Origin: JBDUDK01 sp040002995
GTDB taxonomy: Bacteria > Actinomycetota > Acidimicrobiia > Acidimicrobiales > Ilumatobacteraceae
Direction of reading: 5' to 3'
NCBI GenBank assembly: GCA_040002995.1
Contig: JBDUDK010000091.1
Coordinates: forward strand, 1 to 64,000
Length of the DNA: 64,000 nucleotides
The notes beneath the pieces are model-generated. The model worked only from the letters and a program-made list of their open reading frames with translations. It was not told where the DNA came from and made no database searches. The position numbers were made by a program, and so were the translations under genes. Shown one piece after another: positions 34,260-42,658 of this stretch; positions within the stretch are counted from its first letter, which is position 1, and each line of letters opens with the position of its first letter.

Positions 34260-35661
34260 GCTGTGGCGTCGAGGAGCCGGCGAACTCGCCGGGATGATCG
34301 CGCTTCGTGAGGTGACGTCAGCCGAGGTGGTCGAGGCTCACTTGGATCGCATTGCGGCCGTGAACCCTCAGCTGAACGCGATCACGCGCGTGTTGGACGA
34401 CGACGCGCGTGTTGCGGCCGCTGAGGCTGACCGGGTGGTCGCGAGTGGCGCACCCCTCGGCCGGCTGCACGGCGTCCCGTTCACGATCAAGCAGAACATT
34501 GACCTCGCGGGCTCGTCGACCAATTGGGGTCTCGTCGCACTCGCCGAGGCGATCCCTCCGGTCGATTCGCCGGTCGTCGAGCGCATGAAGGCGGCCGGCG
34601 CGGTTCCCATCGGCCGCACGAACTGCCCCGACATGGCGTTGCGCGTGCACACCGACTCCGGTCTGTTCGGGCTCACCCGCAACCCGTGGCACTCCGGCCA
34701 CACCACCGGCGGGTCGTCGGGCGGGGAAGGCGCCGCGCTAGCCGCCGGCATGAGCCCCATCGGTCTCGGCAACGACATCGGCGGCTCATTGCGAAACCCC
34801 GCCTCGTGCTGCGGCATCGCGTCGATCAAGCCGTCGGCCGGACGCGTGCCGTTGTGCACCCTGATCCCAGGTCCCGACGGCCCCGCCTCATTCCAACTCA
34901 TGCCGGTCGAGGGTCCGATGGCGCGGCGCGTGGCCGACGTGCGGCTGGGCCTCGAGGTGTTGTCTGGGCGCCATCCTCGTGACCCGCTCTCGGTCCCCGC
35001 ACCATTGATCTCGCTGCGGGCCGAGGGACGCCCGTTGCGCGTCGCGGTCATGCCCGAGCCGCCCGGCGGATCCACCGACGCACGTGTCGCGTCTCGCGTG
35101 CGCGCCGCGGCCGATGCGCTGGCCAACGCCGGGTACGACGTAAACACCGACACGCCGCCCCGATTCGAGGAGGTGATCGACACGTGGGCGGCTTTCATCA
35201 CCGCCGACATCCGCGCCATGCAGCCGATCATCGGACCGATGATGTCCGATGACGCCAACACATTTCTCGCCTCGATCCTCGACATCTCGCCAACACTCGA
35301 TCTCGGTGGCTACAGCAACGTGCTCATGACGCGCCACGCACTCATGCGCGAGTGGGCCATGTGGTTCACCGACGTCGACCTCGTGCTCACCCCGGCGTGG
35401 ACGCAGCTCCCGTTCGCCAACGGGTGGGATGTGGCATCAGCCGAGAATGGTGCGGCCACGCTCGAGCTGATGCGGTGCGTCACGCACGCCAACCTGCTCG
35501 GACTCCCGTCGAGCTGTGTTTCTACTGGCCTTGTCGACGGTCTGCCCGTCGGTGTCCTGCTCACCGGCGACCGCTTTGCCGACGACAAGACGCTCGACGC
35601 GGCCGAGGTCGTCGAGACCGCCCTTGGTCTGGCGACGCCGATCGATCCGGTTGCCGCGTGA
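34252..35661 (+). CDS. Amidase (amidase signature family)
   Basis: A 469-residue amidase. The Ser-cis-Ser-Lys triad is intact: K80 in TIKQN, S155 in GGSSGG and S179 in DIGGSLRNP. GatA-type sequences share these residues, but the genome context is catabolic and no gatB/gatC is nearby. ATG 34252 overlaps the preceding stop and follows GGGGGAAC. It hydrolyses an amide, aryl or aliphatic, in the same pathway as the LLM oxidase. Confidence 0.95.
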   Translation: MSELWRRGAGELAGMIALREVTSAEVVEAHLDRIAAVNPQLNAITRVLDDDARVAAAEADRVVASGAPLGRLHGVPFTIKQNIDLAGSSTNWGLVALAEAIPPVDSPVVERMKAAGAVPIGRTNCPDMALRVHTDSGLFGLTRNPWHSGHTTGGSSGGEGAALAAGMSPIGLGNDIGGSLRNPASCCGIASIKPSAGRVPLCTLIPGPDGPASFQLMPVEGPMARRVADVRLGLEVLSGRHPRDPLSVPAPLISLRAEGRPLRVAVMPEPPGGSTDARVASRVRAAADALANAGYDVNTDTPPRFEEVIDTWAAFITADIRAMQPIIGPMMSDDANTFLASILDISPTLDLGGYSNVLMTRHALMREWAMWFTDVDLVLTPAWTQLPFANGWDVASAENGAATLELMRCVTHANLLGLPSSCVSTGLVDGLPVGVLLTGDRFADDKTLDAAEVVETALGLATPIDPVAA

Positions 35662-35706
35662 CAGTACGATCGCCCGCACATCCGTCCGAACTCAGAGGGG
35701 GACAAT

Positions 35707-36615
35707 TTGGCCAGTCAACAGGCTGAGGCAATGAAGGACATGATCCGCACGATCGGGGCGGAGCTCGCGAGGGCTGGCGAGCTCTCGCTCGAGGAGCAAC
35801 GCGCCAACGCGGAGCTGTTCGCGGCGGCCACCGGTGACCCCACCGGCGTCACCTGGACCACGGTCGACGCTGGCGGAATTCCCGCGATTTGGGCGGACCC
35901 AGAGGGCGGCGCGAAGGACCGCGTGCTTCAGTACGTGCACGGCGGCGGCTACGTCATCGGGTCGGCCGACGCGTACAAGAAGCTCACCGGACATCTGGCC
36001 AAGGCCATCGGCTGTCGAGTGCTGAACGTCGACTACGGATTGGCGCCCGAGAATCCGCACCCTGGTCCCGTGAACGACAGCTTCACGGCGTACCGCTGGC
36101 TTCTCGATCAGAAGTACGAGCCGCGTCATCTCGCGATCGCGGGTGACTCTGCAGGCGGTGGCCTCACGCTCGCCACCTTGCTGAAGATTCGCGACTCGGG
36201 ACTGCCCCAACCCGCGGCGGCCGTGCCGATCTCGCCGTGGGTCGACATGGAGGCGCTCGGAGAGTCGTGGACCACGAACGCCGAGAAGGATCTCTTGGTC
36301 AAGCAGGAGGGGCTCAAGGGCATGGTCGACATGTTCCTTGCCGGAGGCGACCCCCGTGATCCCCTCGCCGCGCCTCTTTACGGCGACTACAAGGGCATCT
36401 GCCCGCTGTACATCCAGGTGGGAGGCGACGAGGCGTTGCTCGACGACAGCACGCGGGTGGCCGACCGGGCCAGAGCCGCCGGTGTCGACGTGGTACTCGA
36501 GGTGTTCCCGGAGATGCAACACGTCTTCCAGATGGCCGCCGGCAACGTGCCGGAAGCCGACGACGCCGTCATCAAAATCGGTGCCTACCTGGGAAAACGG
36601 CTGGGCCTCCGCTAA
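35707..36615 (+). CDS. Alpha/beta hydrolase, HSL/lipase family
   Basis: A 302-residue esterase or lipase of the hormone-sensitive lipase group. The oxyanion hole HGGGYVIG (about residue 79), nucleophile GDSAGG and acid/base residues (GGDEALLDD, MQHVF) are present. The start codon is TTG 35707, preceded by AGAGGGGG. It follows the amidase after 45 bases and probably belongs to the same operon. Confidence 0.92.
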   Translation: MASQQAEAMKDMIRTIGAELARAGELSLEEQRANAELFAAATGDPTGVTWTTVDAGGIPAIWADPEGGAKDRVLQYVHGGGYVIGSADAYKKLTGHLAKAIGCRVLNVDYGLAPENPHPGPVNDSFTAYRWLLDQKYEPRHLAIAGDSAGGGLTLATLLKIRDSGLPQPAAAVPISPWVDMEALGESWTTNAEKDLLVKQEGLKGMVDMFLAGGDPRDPLAAPLYGDYKGICPLYIQVGGDEALLDDSTRVADRARAAGVDVVLEVFPEMQHVFQMAAGNVPEADDAVIKIGAYLGKRLGLR

Positions 36616-36655
36616 CCCGCTGTCGGCGGCTCGGTCCTCGGGCGCGCCGGCCGAT

Positions 36656-38056
36656 ATGAATACCATCGACATTGCGATGGGGCGAACACGACGACGGGGT
36701 GCGTTCGCGCTCGCTGCGCTCCTGTCGTGGCTCACGCTGACGTTCACCCCGTTTGGGCTCGACGCCGAGGCCGCGACACAAGGCACGGTGTCGCTGAACG
36801 GGTCGGGATGGCTCGGAGGTCGCGGCGTCGACGTCATGGCGAACGGCGCCAACTCCACCAGCATTTGGGGCAACAGTTTCGCCGTCACGCCAAACGGCCA
36901 GAGCGTGTACGCGGGATACGAGTGGCAGTGCGTCGAACTGGTCAACCGTCTGTACCTGACCAAGGGCTGGATCACGACGCGGTGGGAGGGCAACGGCGGC
37001 CAGATGTTCGACACCGCGCCGGTCTCGCTCAAGAAAGAGCCGCAGGGCTCCGTCAGCTGGATCAGTCCGGGCGACGTCGTCGTGCTGCGCCGCGCCGGCG
37101 GGCCCGGTCATGTCGGTGTGGTCAACACGGTGACGATGAACGCCGACGGGAGCCGGTTGGTGCAGACCGTCAACGAAAACGTTGCTGGTGTGTATGCGAC
37201 GATGACCCTGAAGAACGGGGCGATCACGCTCAACGGCTGGGCCTCGTACGCGCCCATCGGAGTGGTTCATGCGCCTCTGAGTCCGCCGGCCAATCCATTG
37301 CCCGCGGGCGTGCGTGCGTGGTCATCCGGGCTGCCCGATATCGCCGCCATCAAGTCAACAGTCGACGGCCGAGGTTTCTACCTCCTCGGGCGAGACGGGT
37401 CGGTGCACGCGTTCGGCAGCGCACTCCCACTCGGCAATGCCGCCCTGCCTCACCCCGGGATCACGATGGCGGTCACCCGAACCGGAGCCGGGTACTGGGT
37501 CATAGATACCAACGGGTGCACCCAGAGTTTTGGTGACGCTCCTCCCCTGGCGGACGGCGGCCTCTGCTCAACGCGGCTGAACGGACCAATAGTCGATGCC
37601 TCGGTCACACCCGACGGCCTCGGTTACTGGCTCGTTGCGAGCGATGGTGGCATCTTCGCCGTAGGGGATGCGCCCTTTGCGGGTTCGATGGGCGCTCAGC
37701 GCCTGAATGCGCCTGTGGTCTCTCTGGCGTCGACTGTCGACGGCTCCGGTTACTGGGAGATCGCGCGCGACGGCGGCGTCTTTTGCTTCGGCGCTCCATT
37801 TCTGGGATCGACCGGCGGGAAGCTCCTCAACCAACCCATCGTCGGGGCGGTGCCCAGTGGCGACGGCTATCTAATGGTCGCAGCCGACGGTGGTGTCTTC
37901 ACGTACGGCAACGGGTATTTCGGCTCGCTCGGCGCGACAGTGCTTCCCACACCGGTTGTCGCTACCGCGGTCACTGCAGACGCCGGGGGATACTGGATGG
38001 TCGACGTCAGCGGCAACGTGTACGCGTTCGGAGATGCGTGGCTGAGTTCCTCGTAG
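36656..38056 (+). CDS. Secreted CHAP-domain protein with GYW-DGG-FGDA repeats
   Basis: A 466-residue exported protein. A signal peptide (hydrophobic core SWLTLTFTPFG, cut near AEAA) leads into a CHAP amidase-like domain with Cys in YEWQCVELVN, His in GPGHVGVV and Asn in VNENV. Five to six repeats of about 45 residues follow, of the type GYW-xx-xDGGxFxFGDAxFxGS, which form a beta-propeller-like wall-associated domain common in Acidimicrobiia. Start may be ATG 36656 or 36677. Probably cleaves peptidoglycan. Confidence 0.85.
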   Translation: MNTIDIAMGRTRRRGAFALAALLSWLTLTFTPFGLDAEAATQGTVSLNGSGWLGGRGVDVMANGANSTSIWGNSFAVTPNGQSVYAGYEWQCVELVNRLYLTKGWITTRWEGNGGQMFDTAPVSLKKEPQGSVSWISPGDVVVLRRAGGPGHVGVVNTVTMNADGSRLVQTVNENVAGVYATMTLKNGAITLNGWASYAPIGVVHAPLSPPANPLPAGVRAWSSGLPDIAAIKSTVDGRGFYLLGRDGSVHAFGSALPLGNAALPHPGITMAVTRTGAGYWVIDTNGCTQSFGDAPPLADGGLCSTRLNGPIVDASVTPDGLGYWLVASDGGIFAVGDAPFAGSMGAQRLNAPVVSLASTVDGSGYWEIARDGGVFCFGAPFLGSTGGKLLNQPIVGAVPSGDGYLMVAADGGVFTYGNGYFGSLGATVLPTPVVATAVTADAGGYWMVDVSGNVYAFGDAWLSSS

Positions 38057-38562
38057 CGAACATGTCCGGCGAGGAAGTCCGTGAACGTGCCCATGAGTTG
38101 TCGGCCCTCCTGCGCGATGGTTTCGCCGCCGGCGCCGCGCTCGGCTTCCTGGTGCCCGTCGACGATGCTGAGCTCGACCAGTATTGGGCATCGGTTGCCT
38201 CGGAGATCGAAACACGTCGCCGCACATTGATCTCGGCCCAACGGGAAATCGTCGTCGGCGGCATGGTCCAGGTGGTTCCCGATACTGCCGCGAACGGACG
38301 TCACCGCGCCGAGGTGCAAAAGCTGGTGGTGGCCGAGAATGAACGCGGCCACGGTCTGGCGCGCCGGCTTCTCGAGGCCGCCGAGCAGACGGCCCGGTCA
38401 AGCGGCATCAGGCTCCTGTATCTCAGCACGCACGCGCACATGCCCGCCGAGGCGCTCTACCGCGCCACCGGATGGCGCGAGACCGGCAGTGTCCCGGGTT
38501 GGGCGATCGTCCCCGGAGGAGACGCCGTCGAGAACGTCTTCTTCTGGAAGGCAGTCTCCTAG
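38038..38562 (+). CDS. GNAT family N-acetyltransferase
   Basis: A 174-residue GNAT enzyme. Acetyl-CoA binding is shown by VQKLVVAENERGHGLARRLLEA (the R/Q-x-x-G-x-G/A motif) and the C-terminal ALYRATGWRETG. I chose GTG 38038 because GGAG lies 5 bases ahead and it restores the usual first strand (AEFLVANMSGEEV); this overlaps the CHAP stop by 19 bases. ATG 38062 is the alternative. The substrate is unknown. Confidence 0.85.
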   Translation: MAEFLVANMSGEEVRERAHELSALLRDGFAAGAALGFLVPVDDAELDQYWASVASEIETRRRTLISAQREIVVGGMVQVVPDTAANGRHRAEVQKLVVAENERGHGLARRLLEAAEQTARSSGIRLLYLSTHAHMPAEALYRATGWRETGSVPGWAIVPGGDAVENVFFWKAVS

Positions 38563-39158
38563 CGACTTGCTCCCACAGGCTCGAGGAGCGGATCGATCGG
38601 CGTTGTTGGTGGCCGCGGTGTCGACATGGGCCGCTTGCGCAGCGCGGAAATCCGCACGATCGTCAGGCCTACCACCGCCGCGGTCACCACGAACATCATC
38701 AGGAGAGGCAGTGTGTCGTGTGCGTCGGTGCCCGCCAGGAGGAAGTGGATGGTGGCCAAGCCGTAGAGCGGTAGCGACGCCACGTGGATCCGGCGCCAGA
38801 TCTTGTTCGGGAGATAGCGGCGGGCCAGTGAGGTGAGCTCCACCGTGAGAAGGACATACAGCGCCACGATGCCCCACGCGACTCGGTCGGGGTGCCACGC
38901 CGATGCGAACGGTACGAGTACCTCGGCCAGCCCGAAGTGGGTGTAGGAGTCGAGCAAGATCGAGCCGATGTGCACTCCGGTGAAGACGGTCGCGAGACCA
39001 CCGAGGAAGCGGTGGAGGTCGAACATCCAAGCGGGTCGAATCTTCGGCGGCTTGACCTTCGTCGACATCACGAGACCCCAGAGCACCGACGCGCTGAGCA
39101 GACCCCACGCCACGATGCCCCCGGCCCGCGCGCAGTACCACCACAGCTGGCTGCTCAT
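38559..39158 (-). CDS. Ferric-reductase-like transmembrane cytochrome b protein
   Basis: A 199-residue membrane protein with five to six spans. Heme-ligand-type histidines appear in DLHRFLGG, TGVHIGSILLD, RRIHVASLPL and ATIHFLLAG. This is the cytochrome b-like domain of ferric reductase/NOX-type proteins without a flavin domain. It is downstream of the small exported Thr/Pro-rich protein at 39167 and convergent with the GNAT gene on CTAG. Probable role in transmembrane electron transfer. Confidence 0.85.
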   Translation of the reverse strand: MSSQLWWYCARAGGIVAWGLLSASVLWGLVMSTKVKPPKIRPAWMFDLHRFLGGLATVFTGVHIGSILLDSYTHFGLAEVLVPFASAWHPDRVAWGIVALYVLLTVELTSLARRYLPNKIWRRIHVASLPLYGLATIHFLLAGTDAHDTLPLLMMFVVTAAVVGLTIVRISALRKRPMSTPRPPTTPIDPLLEPVGASR

Positions 39159-39166
39159 GACCGACC

Positions 39167-39493
39167 TCAGCTTCCGCCGGTCTTGGCTTGCGGCGCCGGT
39201 CGGGCGCGGGGGGCCGGTTGGGCTTGTGCAGGCGGCGGCGTGGCAACGGTCGGCGTCGACGTCGTCGGCGCGCTGTCGTCAGATTCCTGGGCCGAGGCGG
39301 CGACGGCCGGAGCTGTTGTGATCGGAACCGTCGTCGCCGTGTCCGGGACAGTCGTCGCCGAGTTTGCCGTTCCGACATTGTTCTGCACGGCGAGGCCGGC
39401 ACCGAGACCAATGAACGCGGCGGCGCTGAACACTGCCGTGTTCTGGCGGGCGCCGCGGGCGGGGTGGCGGCGACGAAGCGTCGGGCTGTTCAT
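39167..39493 (-). CDS. Small single-span protein with Thr/Pro tail
   Basis: A 108-residue protein with an N-terminal basic segment, one hydrophobic span (AVFSAAAFIGLGAGLAV) and a long Thr/Ala/Pro tail that lies outside the membrane. It starts at ATG 39493 (a GTG at 39496 is possible). It is 8 bases upstream of the ferric-reductase-like gene and divergent from the response regulator, so its promoter overlaps the repeat-rich operator at 39553. No motif is recognised. Confidence 0.6.
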   Translation of the reverse strand: MNSPTLRRRHPARGARQNTAVFSAAAFIGLGAGLAVQNNVGTANSATTVPDTATTVPITTAPAVAASAQESDDSAPTTSTPTVATPPPAQAQPAPRARPAPQAKTGGS

Positions 39494-39552
39494 CACGCTG
39501 CCCAGCCTGGGGTTTGTTCGTAAGCGCCGGCGCGCAGGTCCGCAAGAAAGAC

Positions 39553-39610
39553 GTAAGAACCTGCGAACCGGCTCTTACCAGGTTCTCACCCGTCCCTCGT
39601 AGGGTTCTCA
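39553..39610 (+). promoter_or_regulatory. Repeat-rich operator of the two-component operon
   Basis: Direct repeats GGTTCTCA stand at 39581-39588 and 39603-39610, exactly 22 bases apart (two helical turns). Inverted pairs GTAAGA/TCTTAC (39553-39558, 39573-39578) and AGAACCTG/CAGGTTCT (39556-39563, 39579-39586) overlap them. The second direct repeat ends two bases before the ATG of the response regulator, where an SD would be. OmpR-family regulators bind direct repeats of this spacing, so autoregulation is likely. Confidence 0.65.
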
Positions 39611-39612
39611 GC

Positions 39613-40305
39613 ATGTCGTCCGACGCCGGCGCCAAGGTGCTGATCGCGGAGGACGATCGTGCCGTGCGCGAATCACTCGTGCGGGCGTTGCGCTACGAGG
39701 GCTACGACGTCCTCGCCGTGGCCGACGGCGCCCTGGCACTCGAGTCGGTCGCCGACACTCCGCCCGACGTGGCGATCCTCGACGTCTCGATGCCGTTCGT
39801 CGATGGCTTCACCGTGTGCCGGCGGCTGAGGGAACGCTTCCGCGAGCTTCCGATCCTGATGCTGACCGCCCGCCATGAGATCGCCGATCGAGTGGCCGGG
39901 CTCGATGCCGGCGCCGACGACTATCTCGTGAAGCCGTTCGCCCTCGACGAACTCCTCGCCCGCTTGAGGGCTCTGCTCCGCCGCACCAGCCTGTCGGGCT
40001 CCGACGATGTCTTGCGATTCGCGGATCTCGTGCTCGAGCCGCGCGGTCGCCGGGTGACACGCTCTGAGCATCCCCTCGAACTCACCAAGACCGAGTTCGA
40101 TCTGCTCGAGCTCTTCATGATCAATCCCGGCATCGTCCTTGATCGCGACACGATTTACGACCGCATCTGGGGATTCGATTTCGAAACCCACTCGCGGTCT
40201 CTCGACGTCTATATCGGCTACCTCCGACGAAAAACCGAAGCCGATGGCGCCCCCCGGCTTCTCCACACTGTGCGCGGCGTGGGCTACGTGCTGCGCGAAC
40301 CATGA
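39613..40305 (+). CDS. OmpR/PhoB family response regulator (MprA-like)
   Basis: A 230-residue regulator. The receiver has the acidic pair ED, phospho-acceptor D57 in AILDVSM and Lys in YLVKPFA. A winged-helix DNA-binding domain follows (LELTKTEFDLLELF, YIGYLRRK, VRGVGYVLRE). The frame is open upstream but ATG 39613 fits the family start. Its stop overlaps the start of the histidine kinase (ATGA). Confidence 0.95.
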   Translation: MSSDAGAKVLIAEDDRAVRESLVRALRYEGYDVLAVADGALALESVADTPPDVAILDVSMPFVDGFTVCRRLRERFRELPILMLTARHEIADRVAGLDAGADDYLVKPFALDELLARLRALLRRTSLSGSDDVLRFADLVLEPRGRRVTRSEHPLELTKTEFDLLELFMINPGIVLDRDTIYDRIWGFDFETHSRSLDVYIGYLRRKTEADGAPRLLHTVRGVGYVLREP

Positions 40306-41663
40306 GCCTGCGCTGGAGGATCGTGGCCGGGCTCGCGGTGATCGCCGCGTTGGTGAGCACGTTGGCGGCGGTGGGCGCGTTCGTGTCGACCGACAATCAG
40401 CTGCGAACGAGTATCGACGAATCGCTCGTGGCCCGCACCAACGATGCGAACAACCAGCCCCCCGGTCACGATCAGGAGCGCGAGCCTAGCGACGGAAGCC
40501 CAGGTTTCGGGGCACGTCCTGGCCACTGCCCTGCCCCCGGGAACCTGCAGCCCGCGTCGGCCGCGCAGCTCGTGTACGCCGATGGGTCGGTGGTCACCTG
40601 TATCGAGGGGGGCCCGACGCTGCCGCGCGACCAGACCGACCGTGACCTTGCCCGCGGAGGCGGTGAGGGTCGGTTGCGCACCGTGTCGATCGACGGCGAG
40701 GACTACAGGGTGTACACGATGCCGTGGCATGAGGGCGGCGCCATCCAGACGGCACGGAAGCTGTCCGAAGTAGACAACGTGCTCAATAGTTTGAAGCTCC
40801 GGCTCCTGTTGCTTGGCCTCGGCGGCGTGGCGGCCGCGGCGCTGCTGGGTTGGCTCGTCGCGCGGCGAATCGTGCGCCCCGTCGAGCGCTTGCGCGATGC
40901 GGCCGAGCGCATCGCCAGCACACAGGATCTCTCGACAACGGTGCCGGTAGATGGGGTCGGCGAGGTCGGCAGCCTGGCGAAGAGCTTCACCACGATGGTC
41001 GGCGCATTGTCGACATCGCGCGATCAGCAGCAGCGCCTGATCACTGACGCCAGCCACGAGCTCAGAACACCTCTCACCAGCTTGCGCACGAATGTCGAGC
41101 TACTTCAGCGTGCCGACCAGCTACCCAGCGATCAGCGACAGGCGATCCTCGACGACATGCAGTTCGAGGTCGGCGAGCTGAGCGATCTCGTCCGAGAGCT
41201 CGTCGAGCTCGCCACCGATCGGTCGAGCAACGACGAACACCCCGAGGCGATGCGTCTCGCCGACGTTGCCGAGAACGTCGTCGGCAAGGCCCGCCGGCGA
41301 TCAGGCCGCACGATCACGATCGAGGCCGAGGGCGACAGCGCGGTGGTGGTTCGCCAGCCGATGATCGAGCGTGCTATCTCCAACCTCGTCGACAACGCGC
41401 TGAAGTACAGCACCGCACCGATCGTTGTTTCCATTACCGGTAGTCGCCTCGAGGTCCGTGACCACGGGCCCGGCATCGCCCCGAGTGATCAGCCGCACAT
41501 CTTTGATCGCTTCTACCGGGCCGCGCAGGCGCGTACCGAACCCGGCTCGGGCCTCGGTCTCGCCATCGTGAAACAGATCGTCGAGCGCCACGGCGGAACG
41601 GTGTGGGCGGCCAACAACGGGGGAGGCGGCGCCGTCGTAGGATTCGAGCTTCCATCGGCCTGA
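40302..41663 (+). CDS. Sensor histidine kinase (MprB-like)
   Basis: A 453-residue kinase. Two membrane spans (about residues 8-28 and 165-187) enclose a roughly 135-residue external sensor with a Pro/Gly-rich part. HAMP follows, then an H-box DASHELRTPLTS with phospho-acceptor H252, N-box VDNALKYS, and G-boxes RDHGPGIAP and GSGLGLAIVKQ. It forms a coupled pair with the response regulator and probably senses envelope stress. Confidence 0.95.
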   Translation: MSLRWRIVAGLAVIAALVSTLAAVGAFVSTDNQLRTSIDESLVARTNDANNQPPGHDQEREPSDGSPGFGARPGHCPAPGNLQPASAAQLVYADGSVVTCIEGGPTLPRDQTDRDLARGGGEGRLRTVSIDGEDYRVYTMPWHEGGAIQTARKLSEVDNVLNSLKLRLLLLGLGGVAAAALLGWLVARRIVRPVERLRDAAERIASTQDLSTTVPVDGVGEVGSLAKSFTTMVGALSTSRDQQQRLITDASHELRTPLTSLRTNVELLQRADQLPSDQRQAILDDMQFEVGELSDLVRELVELATDRSSNDEHPEAMRLADVAENVVGKARRRSGRTITIEAEGDSAVVVRQPMIERAISNLVDNALKYSTAPIVVSITGSRLEVRDHGPGIAPSDQPHIFDRFYRAAQARTEPGSGLGLAIVKQIVERHGGTVWAANNGGGGAVVGFELPSA

Positions 41664-41676
41664 AAAGGTGGGTTCG

Positions 41677-42573
41677 ATGATCGAACTTCCCTTGGAGGCG
41701 GAGATGAGAGCCAGCATCGCGGACGTGATTCGTAAGAGTCTCGCCGCCGCGACTGGCGCGCTCCTCGAGCGGGTGGACGAGATACGCACAAGAGACGACG
41801 CCGAGAGCGTCCACCAGGCACGGGTAGCGGCCCGCCGCATCCGCTCCGACCTCCGCAGCTACCGACGATTCCTTGACGCGACATGGGCGGCCCACACTCG
41901 AGCCGAGCTCCAGTGGCTGGGCAACCATCTCGGTGCCGTTCGTGATCTCGACGTGCTGACCGCGCGTGTGGAGACGATTGCGTGGGACCTGCCGGCATGG
42001 GAACGCGCCCACGTCACTCCCGTCCTCGATCGACTCAACGACGAGCGCGGGCACGCCCGCGCTACTCTCACGGCCGCGCTCGACGATCCTCGCTATCTCG
42101 CGCTACGCGAAGAGTTGATCGCCGGCGCGCGCCAGCCACCAGTACTTCCGTCGGCGGACACGAAATCTCGCCGCGTGCTCGTGCGAGTCGTGAGCCGTCA
42201 GTGGAAGCGTCTCAGGCGCGGGCTCAATCAGCTCGACTCGGCCGCCGCACCCGACCAGCTCCACGACGCCAGGCGTCTCGTTCGCCATGCCCGTTATGCC
42301 CTCGACACGGCCTCGGCGCAACTCGGAAATCCGGCACGCCGGCATGCGTCGGCCCTTACATCGCTTCAAGACACACTCGGCGAGCTCCAGGACAGTGCGG
42401 TGAGCCAGGCCTGGCTGCGCACAGCGGCCAGTGAGCTCGCGGATCCCCGGATCACCTTTGTGGTCGGTGAGCTGGTGGGCCTTGAACTCGCGCGTCAGCT
42501 CGAGCGTCAGGCGCGCTGGCCGGCCGTGTGGAAGCGAGTTTCGTCCAAGAAGTTGAGGCGTTGGCAGCGCTGA
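41677..42573 (+). CDS. CHAD domain protein
   Basis: A 298-residue CHAD (conserved histidine alpha-helical domain) protein. The diagnostic SVHQARVAARRIRSDLRSY (about residue 47) and later LHDARRLVRHARYALD give the two histidine/arginine helices that bind polyphosphate. No CYTH domain precedes it. Start could be ATG 41677 (SD AGGTGGG) or ATG 41704 with GGAGG; homology is compatible with both. Its expected partner is inorganic polyphosphate. Confidence 0.85.
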   Translation: MIELPLEAEMRASIADVIRKSLAAATGALLERVDEIRTRDDAESVHQARVAARRIRSDLRSYRRFLDATWAAHTRAELQWLGNHLGAVRDLDVLTARVETIAWDLPAWERAHVTPVLDRLNDERGHARATLTAALDDPRYLALREELIAGARQPPVLPSADTKSRRVLVRVVSRQWKRLRRGLNQLDSAAAPDQLHDARRLVRHARYALDTASAQLGNPARRHASALTSLQDTLGELQDSAVSQAWLRTAASELADPRITFVVGELVGLELARQLERQARWPAVWKRVSSKKLRRWQR

Positions 42574-42658
42574 TTGGCGCACCGATAGCTCACGATGGGG
42601 GCGGCGAAACCGATGGGTAGGAGGTATTTCGCTCATCGCAGCACCAGGAGCGACAGGC

